A stretch of DNA of 29,286 nucleotides, taken from positions 1 through 29,286 of the forward strand of contig CAZKGM010000042.1 of NCBI GenBank assembly GCA_964552395.1. Direction: 5' to 3'. The stretch is from JAJDNH01 sp964552395. Lineage in GTDB: Bacteria; Acidobacteriota; Thermoanaerobaculia; Thermoanaerobaculales; Sulfomarinibacteraceae. The notes below the pieces were generated by a model that did not search any database, was not told the DNA's origin, and worked only from the letters and a program-made list of their open reading frames with translations. The stretch's first letter is position 1; each line of letters starts with the position of its first letter. The position numbers and the translations under genes are program-made. Of this stretch, positions 6,859 to 15,397 are shown piece by piece.

Positions 6859-6864
6859 TACAAT
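6859..6864 (+). promoter_or_regulatory. -10 box placed for a leaderless transcript
   Basis: TACAAT ends 6 bp before a GTG codon at 6871 that is in frame with the large downstream gene. Transcription starting 6-7 bp after the box would begin at that GTG. A weak GTGTCA -35-like hexamer lies 16 bp upstream. No Shine-Dalgarno precedes either possible start. Confidence 0.45.
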
Positions 6865-6870
6865 AGGGCC

Positions 6871-9195
6871 GTGGGCCACCCTGGACCTCGCGGCAACGCG
6901 CTCGACGCCTTCCTCGTCGGCAGCCTGCACCGGCCGATGCACCTGTCGTCCGCGGAGGTCGCCGGCGGCTGGCGGGAGCTGTTCCCCGAGATCGCCCGCG
7001 TCGTGCCGGCGCCGTACCCCATCTACTCTCCCGACGAGTCCCGCATCGTGCTCCACGGCTACCCTGTACGCACCTCTGAGCTGATGGAACGCATCTGCAA
7101 CGATCTCAAAGAGCAGGTCGTACGCGAGCTCTCCTACAGGGCACGGGCAGACCACGGCGAGGCCATCGACAAGCGCGCCGTGATGGAGGGACGCAAACGT
7201 CTGGTAGCGGCGCTGCGAGCCGTGATAGGCAACGCGATCCTGAGTGATTCCGGTCGCGGCCTGTACGAGATCCTCATCCTCTATCTCAGCCGTGAGGTTG
7301 CCCGCACCGTCCAGTCCACACACGAAAGGGCGGCCAACACGGGGTCGGAGCCGACCGGCCGCAGCTTCGCGACACGTTACCAGGTGGCCAAGGTCGTTGC
7401 CGACTTTCTGCAGCGGGCGGCCAACGATGCCTCCGATCACATCCGAGCGATGTCGCGAACCACCCGACCGCCGCACCGGTCGCCCCTTCTCAATGAGGTT
7501 TGCCTCGACCTGCTCCCGCTCGCCTTTGTGGGCCCGCCGCTCGAGACCGCTGCACTCGTCGAATACATCGGCCTACAGTACCGGCTGGATGGAGCCGCCG
7601 AGCTGGAGAGGGGTCGGTCCGCCCTCGACCGGCTCGCTGATCTCGTCTCCCGACGCCGCGAGCTGTCCGGAGCGCTGCGCGCCGCGACCCACGGTCAGCT
7701 CGACCTCTCCCGTCCGTCGGCGGCCTTCGAGCCGCGGCTGTGGACTGCCCTGCGGGCGATGGAGCTGCTCGATACTCTGACGATCCCAGAGAGGACTGCG
7801 GAGCTGCTGACAGACCTCGGGATCCGTCTCAAGCGGCTGGAGCTGGTCACGGCACTCCGCCGCGGTGTGGTCGAGGTGTCCCAGAACGGCCCCCACCTCG
7901 AGATCACCTCCCAGCAGCCGACCATCAGCATCGCGGGATCGACCCGCCCGTTCGACTATTCCCGCCCGGGCGTCGTGGACTCGACCGTGAGACGGTTCGG
8001 GCTGATCTACGACCTCACCCGTTTCACCGAAACACTCGAGGCAGTTCGCAAGGAAGGCCGACGCTCCGAGGAACGGGCTTTGCGCTTCATGTACATCTTC
8101 CAGCACCGTCTCGAGGAGATTCGTTGCCGCCGTCGTCTCACGTTCGAGAAGTACCTCGGCGACGGCGCGTTCTACTCGGCCCGGCGCGCCCTTCGTGTGC
8201 TTGCCGCCGCGTGCGAGATCCAGCGGCTGTATGACCAGCTCCGTGAGGACGGCTTCCCGTTCGACCGTGGCATCCGCATGGCCATGAACTACGGCACCTA
8301 CCATCTTCTGGCAATGGAGCACCTGGGACCGGGCCAGGTGCGGTACGAGTTCTTCGGACACGGCGTCGTGGAGCTGGCGCGCCTCACCACCGGCAAGAGC
8401 GCCCGCGAGGTCGAGGAGATCGCGGAGTTCCTGATCCACTCGGGGTACAGCCCGGCCGCGGTTGATCACTTCCTGGCGCCGCTGGCGCGTGCCCGGGGCG
8501 GCGAGGACCACGCCGCTGAACGCCCACATGAGGCGAACCTCGACGCCCGCGGCGAGCTCATCAACGAAGGCATCGTCCTGACGACGCAGTTCCTCACCGA
8601 GCTCCAACGCGAGCTCGGCGAAAGCGAGAGCTTCACCGCCAACGACGGTGACCTGCAGTGGCTCGGACTGAGCCTTTGCGAGAGCGACCTCCAACCGGAG
8701 CACGTCGGCCTGCGCCGGCTCGGCGTGGCGCGGCTCAAAGGGCTCTCGCCGCTCGAGCTGATCGAGGCCATGCCGTGGCAGGAGCCGCCGCCGGAGAGCG
8801 AGCCGGTCCCGATGCCCGACGACATCCTGGCCACGGTTCGGCGTTTGGCAGCCAGCGATGACCGCGCGCCGCGACAGGCCAGGCAGCAGGTCCCGGCCGA
8901 CCTGGTCGTCGTCACCTACCTCGACACGGACGGCAGCCGACGCTGGGTCTTCGGCCGCTACCGTGACACCGACGACGTTCTGATGAGCGCTGTCGAGGCA
9001 AGCCTGACGCCGCCCGACATGGGGCGCGGAGAGCCGCTTGAGACATGGCTGTTCCGCAACCGGGGAGAGCTCACCCGGCTGTACGAGGGGCTACTGAGAA
9101 CCTCCGAGGCGGCGTCCTTTCCGCTTCGCTCCGTGCGACAGCGCGACGGCTACCTCGGGTGTTTCCTCGCCGCGCCGCACCGCTCCCCGGGCTGA
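6871..9195 (+). CDS. Large protein with class III nucleotide-cyclase-like domain, function unknown
   Basis: The protein has about 774 residues; I do not know a named family for the whole. The N-terminal 370 residues are mostly helical and soluble with no recognised domain. Residues about 375-515 resemble a class III adenylate/guanylate cyclase catalytic domain: IYDLTRFTETLE (first metal Asp, near 381), FEKYLGDGAFYSARRA (lysine plus second metal Asp near 431), RGIRMAMNYGTYH and RYEFFGHGVVELARL. The last motif matches the canonical IGDxVNLAARL pattern but lacks its transition-state asparagine while keeping the arginine, so activity is doubtful. The C-terminal part is acidic and unassigned. There is no signal peptide or membrane segment. 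GTG 6871 is preferred as a probable leaderless start; GTG 6850 is possible. It is convergent with the HD-GYP-like gene. Confidence 0.7.
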   Translation: MGHPGPRGNALDAFLVGSLHRPMHLSSAEVAGGWRELFPEIARVVPAPYPIYSPDESRIVLHGYPVRTSELMERICNDLKEQVVRELSYRARADHGEAIDKRAVMEGRKRLVAALRAVIGNAILSDSGRGLYEILILYLSREVARTVQSTHERAANTGSEPTGRSFATRYQVAKVVADFLQRAANDASDHIRAMSRTTRPPHRSPLLNEVCLDLLPLAFVGPPLETAALVEYIGLQYRLDGAAELERGRSALDRLADLVSRRRELSGALRAATHGQLDLSRPSAAFEPRLWTALRAMELLDTLTIPERTAELLTDLGIRLKRLELVTALRRGVVEVSQNGPHLEITSQQPTISIAGSTRPFDYSRPGVVDSTVRRFGLIYDLTRFTETLEAVRKEGRRSEERALRFMYIFQHRLEEIRCRRRLTFEKYLGDGAFYSARRALRVLAAACEIQRLYDQLREDGFPFDRGIRMAMNYGTYHLLAMEHLGPGQVRYEFFGHGVVELARLTTGKSAREVEEIAEFLIHSGYSPAAVDHFLAPLARARGGEDHAAERPHEANLDARGELINEGIVLTTQFLTELQRELGESESFTANDGDLQWLGLSLCESDLQPEHVGLRRLGVARLKGLSPLELIEAMPWQEPPPESEPVPMPDDILATVRRLAASDDRAPRQARQQVPADLVVVTYLDTDGSRRWVFGRYRDTDDVLMSAVEASLTPPDMGRGEPLETWLFRNRGELTRLYEGLLRTSEAASFPLRSVRQRDGYLGCFLAAPHRSPG

Positions 9196-9259
9196 CCGGA
9201 ACCCCCGATTCGGCTGCGATCTGCGCGTTCTCCGTGGTCAGGGATGAGCAGAGAAGCGG

Positions 9260-10384
9260 TCAGGTATCGGGGGCATCGACAAGACCGAAGATCGCCAGCA
9301 GGAGACGGGTGAGGAACGGGTCGAGGACGCTCCCGCATTCGATCTCGAGCGAGGCGACAATCTCCTCACGGCTCAGCCCGACCAGGGGCGCGCGCGCCGT
9401 ATGCAGTACATCGAGCCGGTCGGCGGCCGCCACCAGCCGCGCGGCCGCGTGGGGCTCCCGCGGACGGGGTAGCGGCGGCCAGCCGCCGCCATCCTGGTGC
9501 AGGTGGTGCTCGAAGGCGACGACCGCGGCGATGGTGGGAAGCTGCGGCGATCCCAGAATGTGCTCGAATCCGGTGAAAGGGTGATCCGGGTAGATTCGAC
9601 ACTCCTCCCGCCGGCCCTCGACCTCCGCCGCGACCCGGTCGGCCGGGAGACCCGCCTTACCGACATCGTGCAGCAGGCCGGCCACGGCAAGCTCGCGGCG
9701 GGTCTCACCGTCGATCTCGAGCGACAGCGCTGCGGCCGACGTCATCACGGCAACGTTGTGGCCGTGCACCGCGGGCCAGTCGGCAATCTCGTCGAGACCG
9801 GCCAGTAGCTCCGTCGGCTGCTCGGTATGGCCGAGCAGGCGATCGATCTCGTCAACCAGCTGCTCACAACGAAGAACCGGAATCGCGTTCCCCTGCTCCG
9901 CCTCGGCCAGGATCTCGCGTGCGATTGCCACCCGGTCCCGGAATCGCACCGGCGGACGCTCCCCTCGCTGCCAACCGTCGATGGGACCTTCGTCACGAGC
10001 CAACCGTCCGAGCACGATGTGCTGGAGTGCGGGGAACTCCCCCTGAGTGCCGGCCAGTGCGTCGAGGAACAGCTTGGCTTCCTCCTCGCTGACCCCGCGG
10101 GCGAACGTCAACCGCTCCACACCGCGCCGGCGAAGCTGCCGTGTCAGCGCTTCGACCCTCTCCCCCATGCGCGTGAACGGGCGGCCCTCCACGAAAAGCT
10201 CTCCCTCGAGCTGGACCATGGTCATGGTGTCACTCCCACTCCCGGCCAGCAGCTCCTCGAGATGTGTGGCCAGGGTGCGGGCCGCCCGAATGGCCCGGGG
10301 GTGCATGGCCGAGTACAGGCGCCGCGTCACCACCCCGAGGGTGATCTCCGAGATCAGGCCAAGCACCTGCCGTTCCCAGCTCAC
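9260..10384 (-). CDS. HD-GYP-like phosphohydrolase domain protein
   Basis: This 374-residue protein is probably cytoplasmic. The N-terminal domain (about 10-115) contains RRLYSAMHPRAI, VQLEGELFVEGRPF and RRRGVERLTFARGVSEEE and resembles the N-terminus of the adjacent HEAT protein. The C-terminal HD domain (about 205-350) has HGHNVAVMTSA, LLHDVGKAGLP (the HD metal motif), DHPFTGFEHIL, HHLHQDGGGWP (counterpart of the HD-GYP HHExxDGxGYP signature) and ARLVAAADRLDVL. Active HD-GYP proteins hydrolyse cyclic di-GMP or related dinucleotides; the deviant signature (Trp for Tyr, Leu for Glu) leaves the substrate open. The GTG start overlaps the HEAT gene stop (GTGA), implying coupled translation. Longer upstream frames lie inside the HEAT gene and are not coding. 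It is the last gene of the dnaB-to-HD operon. Confidence 0.82.
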   Translation of the reverse strand: MSWERQVLGLISEITLGVVTRRLYSAMHPRAIRAARTLATHLEELLAGSGSDTMTMVQLEGELFVEGRPFTRMGERVEALTRQLRRRGVERLTFARGVSEEEAKLFLDALAGTQGEFPALQHIVLGRLARDEGPIDGWQRGERPPVRFRDRVAIAREILAEAEQGNAIPVLRCEQLVDEIDRLLGHTEQPTELLAGLDEIADWPAVHGHNVAVMTSAAALSLEIDGETRRELAVAGLLHDVGKAGLPADRVAAEVEGRREECRIYPDHPFTGFEHILGSPQLPTIAAVVAFEHHLHQDGGGWPPLPRPREPHAAARLVAAADRLDVLHTARAPLVGLSREEIVASLEIECGSVLDPFLTRLLLAIFGLVDAPDT

Positions 10385-12501
10385 GACCCGTCCTCCCCGG
10401 CTTCCTCCTCCAGAAGCCGACGCGCCACCTCCGAGGCGGAATCTCTGAGGCGCGCAAGATGCTCGAGGATTGGGCGTCCCTGTCCTGGCGGGACGCGGGC
10501 GCACGCACGCGCCACCGCCTCCCTCACCGCCGTCAGGCGGAAGGAATACCGCCACTGGTGAAGGTGGGCCAGGCGCTCGAGCTCCGCCACTCCCTCCGGC
10601 GTGGGGGTGGCCCCGACAGCCTCGATGAGGGCCGGAACCTCGGGATCCCGGAGACGAGCGCCGCTGCGCTCCTTGAGCTCGGCCAGCAGCATCCTCGCCA
10701 CACGCGGGTGATGAAAGTGGCCCGACAGGCCCACGGCCTCGCGGACCGCGAGCGGCCCGCCGAGCTCCAGCAGCCGGACCACCCCGTCGACCCAGCGTTC
10801 GTCCCGGACGGCGGCCAGCGCCGTGGCCGCCTCGGCGACCACACGCGGGTCGGCATCCTTGAGGTGCCGTGCTGCCAGCTCCGGCAGCGACGGGTCCTGC
10901 AGACGGCCCAGCAGGAGCAGGGCGTTGCGGACCACGAACCACTCTCGGCTGTCGAGGAGCGCCCTGAGGTGAGGGATCGCGGGCTCGCCGACCGCTACCA
11001 CCATCTCGAGCAGGCGCCGTCGGACCGACAGGCTCTCCTCGACCTCGAGACGGTCGAGGAGGGACGGCACGACGGCCAGCCCGAGCAGGGTCACAATCTG
11101 CATCACACCGGTGCGGCGGCTCTTACCCCACTCCGCAAGCGCCTCCAGCAGCGCATCGAGCCCGGCGGGAGAAGCGATCGCCAGCCGGCCTTCCGGGGCA
11201 ACGCCGCGGATAATGATCGCCGCAAGCTCGGTGGCCGATTCGAACTCGCCCAGCTCGAGATGCTCGAAGTACAGGGTCCGCAGCCACGAGGCCAGGACTT
11301 CGCTCCCCTCGCTCCCAGGCCACAGCTGCTGTACGTCCTGGAGTGCCGCCTCGAGGTGGCGTCGGGTCGCGTCCGGCACGAGCTCGAGCTCGAGCTCCTC
11401 CGCCATCTGCTGCTGATCCAGGAACCTTCGCAGGGCCGGCAGCTCCACGAGCCGCCGGATCGGAGTTGCCGGCTCCGCATGGCCGCCACGGGCGCCCGGC
11501 AAACGCTGGAGGATGGTCCGCGCCCGATCCACGACATCGGGCGACACCTGTAGACCACGCCGGCGCCATGGGTCGCGTGCGCTTTCCAACGGTGCGGCCA
11601 GCTGGTAAACGAGCTCCTGGACCGTTTCCGGTACGGCAATCCCGAGGCCGACCAACGCATCGACGGCGTCGAGGACGAGCTCGGCCGGCAACAGCTCGGG
11701 CAACCGTGCCCGCAGAGACCCCTCGGGGGTCGCGCGCTCGACCAGCAGGCGAGCCACAAGCTGCCGCTGGTCGGGCGCCAGCGCCCGCAGCATGTCGTCG
11801 ATGGCTGCCATGAAGGCGAGCCCGTCGAGCACTGCTCCATCCGTCTCACTCTCGCCCAGCAGCTCGAGGATATGGTCGACGAGCAGCTGCATGAAGCCGA
11901 GCGGGTCACCGGCGGCATCCGCCAGACTCGCCATCTCGCGCGGCGACACCCCACCCTCTTCACCCGCTGTCAGTGCGCCCCCGCTCACCCGCTCCACCAG
12001 CAGGCGCCACAGCGTCGCCCCCGAGCCGGCGAGCGCCGAGAGATCGGACGAGAACACAACGCGGCCAACGTCGATCGGCACCAGCTCAACGCCGGGCAGC
12101 TCATTCGCAGTAGCCAGGATCCGCTCCCGGTCGTCCTCGCTCGGGCGATCAGTCAGCCCGGCGAGCAGGTCTGCGAGGTGCTCCGCCGAGGAAGCCGGTA
12201 CGGGCGGCGCCAGGCGCAGCGCGATGACCCCGAGATGGAACAGCTGGTCCGCCAGGCGATCTGCGTGCCGCGTGGTCCCGGCCAGGCGCTCGTTCCCGAG
12301 AAAGAAGCCGCTCGGCCTCACACCGACCACCTGCACCGCGGCGCCGAGCCTCACCGTGGCGTCGAGCAGGCGCTGCCGCGCCGGTTGCAGCGCCGGATGG
12401 CCGGACGGGTAGTATCGCCGGAGCCGCCGCGCCACCTCGAGCTCACGCAGCCAAGCGGCAACCGGCGGCACGGTCGCCCCTCTTTCCCCTTCTACCTTCA
12501 T
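10381..12501 (-). CDS. HEAT-repeat protein, function unknown
   Basis: This is a 706-residue soluble protein with no signal peptide. The N-terminal domain (about 15-125) has RRYYPSGHPAL, VQVVGVRPSGFFLGNERL and FHLGVIALRLAPPVPASS, matching in order and spacing the N-terminus of the downstream HD-GYP-like protein. The middle is helical and leucine-rich. From about residue 450 to 620 there are HEAT-type helical repeats, for example VGEPAIPHLRALLDSREWFVVRNALLLLGRLQ and LKDADPRVVAEAATALAAVRDERWV (described in parts). HEAT arrays usually serve as protein-binding scaffolds. The ATG at 12501 has no Shine-Dalgarno but lies 10 nt after a TACACT box, hinting at an almost leaderless transcript; a GTG about 10 codons later is an alternative. 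The 3' end overlaps the HD gene by 4 nt. Confidence 0.78.
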   Translation of the reverse strand: MKVEGERGATVPPVAAWLRELEVARRLRRYYPSGHPALQPARQRLLDATVRLGAAVQVVGVRPSGFFLGNERLAGTTRHADRLADQLFHLGVIALRLAPPVPASSAEHLADLLAGLTDRPSEDDRERILATANELPGVELVPIDVGRVVFSSDLSALAGSGATLWRLLVERVSGGALTAGEEGGVSPREMASLADAAGDPLGFMQLLVDHILELLGESETDGAVLDGLAFMAAIDDMLRALAPDQRQLVARLLVERATPEGSLRARLPELLPAELVLDAVDALVGLGIAVPETVQELVYQLAAPLESARDPWRRRGLQVSPDVVDRARTILQRLPGARGGHAEPATPIRRLVELPALRRFLDQQQMAEELELELVPDATRRHLEAALQDVQQLWPGSEGSEVLASWLRTLYFEHLELGEFESATELAAIIIRGVAPEGRLAIASPAGLDALLEALAEWGKSRRTGVMQIVTLLGLAVVPSLLDRLEVEESLSVRRRLLEMVVAVGEPAIPHLRALLDSREWFVVRNALLLLGRLQDPSLPELAARHLKDADPRVVAEAATALAAVRDERWVDGVVRLLELGGPLAVREAVGLSGHFHHPRVARMLLAELKERSGARLRDPEVPALIEAVGATPTPEGVAELERLAHLHQWRYSFRLTAVREAVARACARVPPGQGRPILEHLARLRDSASEVARRLLEEEAGEDGS

Positions 12502-12511
12502 CGTTGCGCTC

Positions 12512-12520
12512 AGTGTATCA
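12512..12520 (-). promoter_or_regulatory. Extended -10 box inside the radA stop, driving the HEAT gene
   Basis: On the minus strand TGATACACT forms an extended -10 (TG plus TACACT). Its TGA is the radA stop codon. A start about 7 bp downstream leaves only a few nt before the HEAT gene ATG at 12501. No -35 is recognised. Confidence 0.35.
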
Positions 12521-13879
12521 GGCGGTCGGATCACCGCCTTCTGGCTCCAACAGGCTGAGAACGTCGTCGACCCGCGCGAGCGGCAGGGCCGGCAGCGCCA
12601 GCGCGGCACCGCCGTCGCGAGCGGCGGTGGCGACTCGGGAGAAGCCGAGCGCCGCCGCCTCGCGTGCCCGCTCGGCGGTCCGGCTCACCGCCCTGACCTC
12701 CCCGAGGAGGCCGATCTCACCAAAGACCACAAGGTCGCCGGCGAGCGGCCGGTCTGTCGCGCTCGACAGCAGCGCTGCCGCCACCGCCAGGTCGAGGGCG
12801 GGCTCGCGCAGGGTCAGGCCGCCGACGATGTTGACAAAGACGTCGCGATCACCGAAGCGGACGCCGGCACGACGCTCGAGCACCGCCAGCAGCAGTGCGA
12901 GCCGGGCGTTGTCAAAACCGTCGGCCACCCGTCGCGGTGTTCCGAGCGGGGAGGGAGAGACCAACGCCTGCACCTCCACCAGCAGCGGCGCCGTGCCCTC
13001 GATCGCAACCGCCACCACTGATCCTGGCGCCCCGACCTGCCGGTCTTCCAACAGCCACGCCGAGGGGTTGCGGACCTGCTCGAGGCCATCGTCCGTCATC
13101 GCGAACAGCGCCAGCTCGGCAACCGTGCCGAAACGGTTCTTCCCCGCCCGCAACAGGCGGACGTCGTGACCCGGCTCGCCCTCGAAGGACAGCACCACGT
13201 CGACCAGGTGCTCGAGGAGCTTGGGCCCGGCAATCATCCCATCCTTGGTCACGTGGCCGACAAGCACCACGGGAACGCCGCGGGTCTTTGCCAGCTGCTG
13301 AAAACGGGCGGCCACCTGTCTAACCTGGGTCGGTGAGCCGGCAACGGCCTCGACCCCCTCCGCGACCATGGTCTGCACCGAGTCGACGACCACCACCGAC
13401 GGCGCCGTGCCCTCGAGGTGGCCGAGAACGGCTTCGGTGGAGGTTTCCGGCAGCAGTAAGAGGTGGGGCGCCGCCACGCCGAGGCGGCGCGCCCGCAGCG
13501 CAACCTGCTGGGCCGACTCCTCGCCACTGACGTAGACGGCGGGGGCCTGGGAGCCGGCAAGCGCCGCCGCCACCTGCAGCAACAGCGTCGACTTGCCGAC
13601 CCCGGGCTCGCCGGCCAGCAGGATCAGGGACCCTCGCACGAGACCGCCGCCGAGGACACGATCGACACCCTCGATCCCAGTCAGCACACGCTCCTCGAGC
13701 GCCGCCGCCGCATCCGTGATGGGCACCGGCGCGGCGCCGCGAGGGACCACGACGGGGCCCTTGCGGCGGGGCGCGGGCTGGGCGACGAAGCTGTTCCACG
13801 CCTCGCATCCGGGGCAGCGGCCGAGCCATTTGTGCGACTCGTAGCCGCACTCACCACAAAAGAAGAGGTCAGCGGGCAC
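12518..13879 (-). CDS. radA: DNA repair protein RadA (Sms)
   Basis: This is a RecA-like ATPase that extends recombination intermediates by branch migration during repair and transformation. It has the usual length at 453 residues. An N-terminal C4 zinc finger (CGECGYESHKWLGRCPGC, residues about 8-25) is followed by the ATPase core with Walker A GEPGVGKST, Walker B VVVVDSVQTM and the RadA-specific KNRFG motif (in RAGKNRFGTVAE). The C-terminal Lon-protease-like domain contains GDRDVFVNIVGGLTL and ends near the stop. The start is GTG, with a GAGG ribosome binding site 6 nt ahead and protein homology beginning at once. It lies 36 nt downstream of mlaD in the dnaB-mla-radA operon. Confidence 0.96.
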   Translation of the reverse strand: MPADLFFCGECGYESHKWLGRCPGCEAWNSFVAQPAPRRKGPVVVPRGAAPVPITDAAAALEERVLTGIEGVDRVLGGGLVRGSLILLAGEPGVGKSTLLLQVAAALAGSQAPAVYVSGEESAQQVALRARRLGVAAPHLLLLPETSTEAVLGHLEGTAPSVVVVDSVQTMVAEGVEAVAGSPTQVRQVAARFQQLAKTRGVPVVLVGHVTKDGMIAGPKLLEHLVDVVLSFEGEPGHDVRLLRAGKNRFGTVAELALFAMTDDGLEQVRNPSAWLLEDRQVGAPGSVVAVAIEGTAPLLVEVQALVSPSPLGTPRRVADGFDNARLALLLAVLERRAGVRFGDRDVFVNIVGGLTLREPALDLAVAAALLSSATDRPLAGDLVVFGEIGLLGEVRAVSRTAERAREAAALGFSRVATAARDGGAALALPALPLARVDDVLSLLEPEGGDPTA

Positions 13880-13915
13880 CGCACCTCGCCGCGTCAGCGA
13901 ACTGCCGGGCGGCCA

Positions 13916-15397
13916 TCAGAAACCCTTGCCGGCAAGGCCGAGCAGGTACTTCATGTCCTCATCTGTCCAGGTCAGGCCGGCGCCGAAGAGAACGCTCGAG
14001 TGCCTTGAGTAGGTCGGATCGTCCCAGCCCGCCGACAGGAACAGGTTCTGGTTGAGGAAGACACGTCCTTCGAGGCGGAGGTGCGGCGAGCCGGCCTCGT
14101 TGCGGTTGAAGTCGTACGCCGCGAGGCTGAGAACAACCGGGTGGTCCGCAACCTCCACCTGCTGGTCGATCGCTACCCCGCCCTCCGACTCGAACAGGCC
14201 CGCACGCACAAACGTCTGGGGCAGCAGGCGGTAGCCGATCTGGGCGTTGAAGGTGTTCCGGTAGTCGGTTCTCGCGCTCTCGCGAGTGTAGGTCTCGGTG
14301 TGGCCGTCGCCGTAGGTGGTGGTCACCGTCTCGCTGGTCGACTTCGTGCGCCCGAAGGGAGAGTCCACGTACTCGATGCGGAAGAACCTCTGGTCGTTGG
14401 TCCACAGGTCGAAGCCAATGGTCGAGCGAGACTCGTTCACGCTCGGCAGCGACTCTGCCGCCGCCGTCATGTCGAGGCGGTAGCGGTCGTACCGGCCGAC
14501 GGTGTTCTTCAGAGTTTCGACCCCGCTCTCGATCGAGGTCAGCGTCTTGTTGAAGTTGTCGACCGTGGTGTCGTCGTTGACGAGCTTGCCGATCGAGCCC
14601 TCGCCGCTGGCGATCTTGGTCGAGATGGCGTTGATGTTGTCAGCCGACGTCTTCAACCGCTCCGAGATGTCGCGGATGTTGGCCAGCGAGGCGTGCAGGT
14701 CGCCGCGGTTATCGCTCACCACCCCCTGCAACGAGTCCGCGAGGCGGTTGAGCTTCTCCGCGATGAGCGGGAGCTGATCCTTCATCTCGGCCGAGAAGTC
14801 GCGGAAGTTCGCGGTGGTGGCGTCGATGTTGCCCTGGTTGTCGCGGATCAGGACCTTCAGCGACGCCGTCAGCTCCTGGATGTTGCCGATGATCTCGTCC
14901 AGCTTCTCTGCACCCTGCTGCCCGCCGATGGACTCCCGGAGGGCCAGCGTCACCTGCTTGACGTCGGCGCCGATGTCGGTGGCTGCCTTCAGCACCTCGT
15001 CGAAGGTCGGTGGAGCGGTGCCGTGAAGCTCAGTACCGGGCGGCAACGGTGGTGAGCTCGGATCCCCGGGCAGCACCTGAACGAACTTGTCTCCCAGCAA
15101 GCCCAGGCTCGACACCCGCACCGACGCTCCCTGGTGGAGCTGGACGTCCGGGTCGAGGGAGAGCGTCAGCACCGCCTCGCCGCCGACCAAGCGGATGTCC
15201 GACACCTTGCCGACGCGGACGCCGGCGATGCGCACGTCGGCCTTGCGGTCGATACCGGCCACGGAGGGAAAGCGAGCCTGAACCACGATCCGCTCGCCCC
15301 GCTCGCCGATCGGGATGTCCTGGATCTTGATGATGAACACGCCGAGGATGATCAGGCCGGCAAGCATGAACAGCCCGATCTTGGCCGCTGGCGTCAT
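13916..15397 (-). CDS. mlaD: MlaD-like MCE protein fused to a C-terminal beta-barrel-like domain
   Basis: This 493-residue protein is the substrate-binding MCE subunit of a lipid ABC transporter that moves phospholipids between the membranes. An N-terminal transmembrane helix (about 7-24) is followed by one MCE domain (about 37-118, including VRIAGVRVGKVSDIRL and SLGLLGDKFVQVLPG). A long helical, coiled-coil-like stretch (about 130-315) has repeated NI-x-L heptad-like segments and the family motif GEGSIGKLVNDDTTVDNF. From about 318 to the end the sequence switches to alternating polar and aromatic strands (RFFRIEYVDS, NTFNAQIGYRL, QTFVRAGLFE, NLFLSAGWDD) ending in a terminal phenylalanine, as in outer-membrane barrels. 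This suggests a bridge across the periplasm. The ATG overlaps the mlaF stop (ATGA). Confidence 0.9.
   Translation of the reverse strand: MTPAAKIGLFMLAGLIILGVFIIKIQDIPIGERGERIVVQARFPSVAGIDRKADVRIAGVRVGKVSDIRLVGGEAVLTLSLDPDVQLHQGASVRVSSLGLLGDKFVQVLPGDPSSPPLPPGTELHGTAPPTFDEVLKAATDIGADVKQVTLALRESIGGQQGAEKLDEIIGNIQELTASLKVLIRDNQGNIDATTANFRDFSAEMKDQLPLIAEKLNRLADSLQGVVSDNRGDLHASLANIRDISERLKTSADNINAISTKIASGEGSIGKLVNDDTTVDNFNKTLTSIESGVETLKNTVGRYDRYRLDMTAAAESLPSVNESRSTIGFDLWTNDQRFFRIEYVDSPFGRTKSTSETVTTTYGDGHTETYTRESARTDYRNTFNAQIGYRLLPQTFVRAGLFESEGGVAIDQQVEVADHPVVLSLAAYDFNRNEAGSPHLRLEGRVFLNQNLFLSAGWDDPTYSRHSSVLFGAGLTWTDEDMKYLLGLAGKGF

Noticed and set aside
9196..9259. Regulatory or terminator element between the convergent cyclase-like and HD genes
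   Set aside because: No inverted repeat with a T tract was seen in this 64-bp gap.
10385..10942. Longer form of the HD-GYP-like protein starting at 10942
   Set aside because: The extra part is Pro/Gly/Arg-rich and lies inside the HEAT gene; the GTGA overlap start fits the operon.
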